Below, in pieces: positions 3,932 to 6,729 of a stretch of DNA of 6,729 nt. A model generated the notes under the pieces. That model searched no databases, had not been told where the DNA came from, and saw only the letters and a program-made list of their open reading frames with translations. Both the position numbers and the translations under genes were made by a program. This DNA is from Verrucomicrobiota bacterium (lineage in GTDB: Bacteria; Verrucomicrobiota; Verrucomicrobiia; Limisphaerales; UBA1100). The stretch spans positions 1-6,729 of the forward strand of contig DQLO01000230.1 of NCBI GenBank assembly GCA_015660155.1. Reading direction: 5' to 3'. Position 1 is the stretch's first letter; every line of letters begins with the position of its first letter.

Positions 3932-6631
3932 TCAGTTTGCTAAAATCTTTTGCACTTCCGCGAGCGCTTCATCGAGCTTGCTGGCGTCTTTGCCGCCGCC
4001 GCGTGCTTGGGTGGGTTTGCCGCCGCCTTTGCCGCCCACGATGGGGGCGATGGCTTGGATGAGTTTGCCGGCTTGAATTTTATCGGTGAGGGAATCTGAA
4101 ACGCTGGCAACCAAAACCACGTTGCCATTGCCCGTCGCGCCCAGCACCACCACGCCTTCGAATTGACCTTTCAACGCATCGGCCACGGCTTGCGTAAAAT
4201 TACCATCGGACTCGCCGAGGTTAGCGGTGATGCATTGCAATTCCCCCACGTTTGTCGCCTGTTCAACCAGCCCCTTCGCGGTGTCGGCCGCGCTGGATTG
4301 TTGGAGGGATTTCATTTGCTTCTCGAGCCGTTTGGATTGCTCTAAGGCTTGCTCGAGTTTCTTTTCAATATCCTTAACCGGTGAGTTGAGAGATTCGGCC
4401 AAGGCGAGAATGCGACAGGCATCGGCGCGCGCTTGCTCCACCGCCACGAGCCCGGCTACGGCTTCCACGCGGCGAACGCCCGCAGCGATGGCGGATTCGG
4501 CGGTGATGCGGAACAGGCCAATCTCGCCCGTGGCGCGGGTGTGCGTACCGCCGCAGAGTTCCATCGAAAATCCGTCGAGGGCATTGGCGTCGCCGCCGAT
4601 TTGCACTACGCGCACGGTGTTCCCGTATTTGTCGCCGAAGAATTGGAGGATGTCGGTGCGTTGCGCGATTTCGCTGTGCGGTGTTTCTTTCCAGCTCACG
4701 GTTGAGTTTTCGAGGATGCGCTCGTTGACAAGTTGCTCGATGTCGGCCACTTGTTGCGAGGTGAGCGCTTGGCTGTTGAAATCGAAAGTCAATTTATCCG
4801 GCCCAACGAATGAACCTTTTTGCGAGGCGTCCGGACTCGCGACCTCATGCAATGCCCAATGGAAAAGGTGAGTGACAGTGTGATGGCGTTGAATGGCGGC
4901 GCGGCGATCAGCATCAACTTGAAGCATCGCATCACTCCCCTGCCCCGGCGCGCCTTCGCCTTTGATGAAATGCAGAAACGCATCGCCCACTTTTTGAGTG
5001 CCGGTGATGGCCCAAGTTTGGTCGCCAATGGTGAGTGTGCCGGTGTCGCCAACTTGGCCACCCATCTCGGCGTAAAAGGGCGAGCGATCCAAGACGATGC
5101 CGGTTCGTTTTTTCTCCTCCACCACCTCCAAAACTTTTGCGGTGGCGGCAAGTTTGTCAAAGCCAACAAACTCAGTGCACGCATCCGAAGAAATGCTGCT
5201 GACACTGATCACTTCTGTTTTCCGCGAAGCCCGTGCGCGTTCGCGCTGTTGCTCCATCAATGCGTCGAACTCAGCGGTGTCCACGGTAAGACCAGCCTCG
5301 CGGGCCATCAACTCGGTGAGATCCAGCGGAAAGCCGTAAGTGTCGTAGAGTTTGAATGCGAAATCGCCGGTGAGTTTAGTTTTGCCGTCCAGCTTTCCTG
5401 CCTCGCCTCGGAATAATTCGATGCCTCGGTCGAGGGTTTTGTTGAAGGATTCTTCTTCGGTGCGGATGCTTTGTTGGATGGTTTCGCGGCGTGCTATTAA
5501 TTCGGGGAAAACATCGCCCATTGAATCGACGAGTACGCCGACGAGTTGGTGGAAAAATGGTTTTTGGAAACCGAGCGTGCGGCCATAGCGGACGGCGCGG
5601 CGGAGGATGCGGCGGAGGACGTAGTTGCGATCGTTGTTGCCGGGGAGGATGCCGTCGGCGATGGAGAAACTGAGCGTGCGAATGTGGTCGCCGATGACGC
5701 GGAAGGCGATGTCGATTTTTTCCTGTTCGGTTTGTTTCGTGCCCGGGAGGGTGGCGGTGTATTTGTGGCCGCTAAGTTTTTCGAGCTCGGCGAAGATAGG
5801 GCTAAAGATGTCGGTGTCGTAATTAGAAACTGGCTTGCTGAAATCGGTGAAGTTGTTGGTGGTTTGGATGATGGCGGCGACGCGCTCAAAGCCCATGCCG
5901 GTGTCCACGTGCCGGGCGGAGAGCGGCGGGAAGGTTCCGTCCGGACTGGCGTTGTATTGGATGAAAACGAGATTCCAAATTTCGATGCACTGGCCGCTGT
6001 CGGCATTGACGAGGCTGCCTTGGGTGTCGCCATCGGGCGTGAGATCGATGTGCAATTCGCTGCACGGGCCGCATGGGCCGGTGTCGCCCATCATCCAAAA
6101 GTTGTCTTTTTTGTTGCCGTTAACAATGTGCACGGCGGGATCGAGACCGGTCGCAATGAAAATTTCCGTCCAATAATCGTAAGCTTCTTGGTCGAATTCG
6201 CCGGGATCGCCTTTGGCGGGTTGGTAAACGGTGGCGTAGAGTCGTTCTTTCGGGAACCCCCACACTTCGGTGAGCAATTCCCACGACCATTGGATGGCTT
6301 CTTTTTTGAAGTAATCGCCGAAGGACCAGTTGCCGAGCATCTCAAAAAACGTGTGGTGATAGATGTCCATCCCCACGTCCTCGAGGTCGTTGTGTTTACC
6401 TCCGGCGCGAATGCATTTCTGAGTGTCGGCGGCGCGGCCCGGGGTGTACGGGCATTTTAGTTCACCGAGAAAAATGGGCACGAATTGATTCATCCCGGCG
6501 TTGGTGAAAAGCAGGTTCGGCGCATCGGGCATGAGGCTGGCGGAGGGCACGAGGGTGTGCTGTTTGGCCTCGAAGAAACCCAAAAAGTCCTGCCGGATTT
6601 GGCGGCCGGTGCGTGGGGCGGGATCGCTCAT
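3932..6631 (-). CDS. alaS: Alanine--tRNA ligase (AlaRS)
   Basis: This cytosolic class II synthetase charges tRNA-Ala and hydrolyses mischarged Ser- and Gly-tRNA-Ala. At 899 residues it is slightly longer than the E. coli enzyme (876). The aminoacylation domain has LLFTNAGMNQF (40-50), KCIRAGGKHNDLEDVG (72-87), HHTFFEMLGNWSFGDYF (92-108), TGPCGPCSE (184-192), VDTGMGFER with alanine-binding D243 (242-250) and YVLRRILRRAVRYG (337-350). The editing domain carries its zinc ligands H584 and H588 in HHTVTH, then C693 and H697 in CGGTH. A charged coiled-coil stretch at about 753-780 leads to the C-Ala domain, ending with glycine-rich GGKGGGKPTQARGGG (867-881). The start chosen is the ATG at 6631, which overlaps the upstream stop as TGATG; a GTG one codon earlier is also in frame. 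No Shine-Dalgarno is seen. Parts of the catalytic domain resemble eukaryotic AlaRS more than E. coli. The gene heads the tight alaS-ribBA-ribH cluster. Confidence 0.98.
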   Translation of the reverse strand: MSDPAPRTGRQIRQDFLGFFEAKQHTLVPSASLMPDAPNLLFTNAGMNQFVPIFLGELKCPYTPGRAADTQKCIRAGGKHNDLEDVGMDIYHHTFFEMLGNWSFGDYFKKEAIQWSWELLTEVWGFPKERLYATVYQPAKGDPGEFDQEAYDYWTEIFIATGLDPAVHIVNGNKKDNFWMMGDTGPCGPCSELHIDLTPDGDTQGSLVNADSGQCIEIWNLVFIQYNASPDGTFPPLSARHVDTGMGFERVAAIIQTTNNFTDFSKPVSNYDTDIFSPIFAELEKLSGHKYTATLPGTKQTEQEKIDIAFRVIGDHIRTLSFSIADGILPGNNDRNYVLRRILRRAVRYGRTLGFQKPFFHQLVGVLVDSMGDVFPELIARRETIQQSIRTEEESFNKTLDRGIELFRGEAGKLDGKTKLTGDFAFKLYDTYGFPLDLTELMAREAGLTVDTAEFDALMEQQRERARASRKTEVISVSSISSDACTEFVGFDKLAATAKVLEVVEEKKRTGIVLDRSPFYAEMGGQVGDTGTLTIGDQTWAITGTQKVGDAFLHFIKGEGAPGQGSDAMLQVDADRRAAIQRHHTVTHLFHWALHEVASPDASQKGSFVGPDKLTFDFNSQALTSQQVADIEQLVNERILENSTVSWKETPHSEIAQRTDILQFFGDKYGNTVRVVQIGGDANALDGFSMELCGGTHTRATGEIGLFRITAESAIAAGVRRVEAVAGLVAVEQARADACRILALAESLNSPVKDIEKKLEQALEQSKRLEKQMKSLQQSSAADTAKGLVEQATNVGELQCITANLGESDGNFTQAVADALKGQFEGVVVLGATGNGNVVLVASVSDSLTDKIQAGKLIQAIAPIVGGKGGGKPTQARGGGKDASKLDEALAEVQKILAN

Positions 6632-6729
6632 CACTGGGCGGGGACGCGGTTGATGGTGTGAAAAAGTTCCTGCTTCAACACCGTGCCATCGGCGGCCTTG
6701 ATGTTGAAGCGAATGCGCGACTGCATCAC
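6631..6729 (-). CDS. C-terminal end of an unidentified protein upstream of alaS
   Basis: An open frame enters at the right edge and ends with TGA at 6633..6631, giving the last 32 residues. These begin VMQSRIRFNIKAADGTVL and end HTINRVPAQ. The stop shares one base with the alaS ATG (TGATG), the same arrangement as ctaA-cyoE, which argues that it is a real upstream gene of the same operon. The alternation of polar and hydrophobic residues suggests a beta-strand-rich tail, but no family is recognised. A Met at the second codon makes a tiny complete ORF formally possible, though a fragment of a longer protein is more likely. Confidence 0.55.
   Translation of the reverse strand: MMQSRIRFNIKAADGTVLKQELFHTINRVPAQ

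Noticed and set aside
3331..4062. A 243-codon plus-strand open frame opposite ribBA and the end of alaS
   Set aside because: It is the antisense shadow of two well-supported genes, crosses their junction and has no family resemblance.
5546..6460. A 304-codon plus-strand open frame opposite alaS
   Set aside because: It lies wholly antisense to conserved AlaRS coding sequence. Its translation is a low-complexity mixture of Ala, Val, Asp, Glu and Gly that mirrors codon bias, and it shows no recognisable domain.

Overview
This is a gene-dense bacterial stretch of moderately high GC in which every supported gene lies on the minus strand, so the biology reads from the right end to the left. The gene set and sequence style suggest the Verrucomicrobiota or a related PVC-group bacterium: a heme A synthase with the cysteine-free AGMAVPDWP signature, an AlaRS with several eukaryote-like stretches, and a ribBA-ribH pair. 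This placement is an inference from remembered family patterns, and no marker gene fixes it.

Right block (transcribed first, about 6729 down to 2231): the last 32 codons of an unidentified protein, then alaS (alanyl-tRNA synthetase), ribBA (bifunctional DHBP synthase / GTP cyclohydrolase II) and ribH (lumazine synthase). The junctions are a 1-nt TGATG stop/start overlap, a 1-nt gap and a 2-nt gap, so these almost certainly share a transcript with translational coupling. RibBA supplies both precursors of the riboflavin pathway (dihydroxybutanone phosphate and, from GTP, the diaminopyrimidine). RibH condenses dihydroxybutanone phosphate with the downstream amino-uracil to make lumazine. No FMN riboswitch is visible, and there is no intergenic room for one directly before ribBA.

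Central gap (2070-2230, 161 nt): the only real intergenic region. It holds a perfect 16-bp palindrome of the CRP/FNR-family form TGTGA-N6-TCACA, a weak sigma70-like promoter next to it, a small 9-bp tandem repeat behind ribH, and repeated GGAAAC motifs in the presumed leader of ctaA. This is the most noteworthy non-coding part of the window.

Left block (2069 down to 1): ctaA (heme A synthase) and cyoE/ctaB (heme O synthase), joined by a TGATG overlap, then the first 16 codons of another gene after a 21-nt gap. CyoE farnesylates heme B to heme O and CtaA oxidises heme O to heme A, the cofactor of aa3-type cytochrome c oxidases. The gene running off the left edge is therefore plausibly an oxidase subunit or assembly factor. 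The arrangement suggests an aerobic respiration operon, possibly controlled by a CRP/FNR-type regulator.

I found no mobile element, CRISPR array, RNA gene, frameshift or undescribed gene system. The coding content is ordinary core metabolism with intact active-site motifs.
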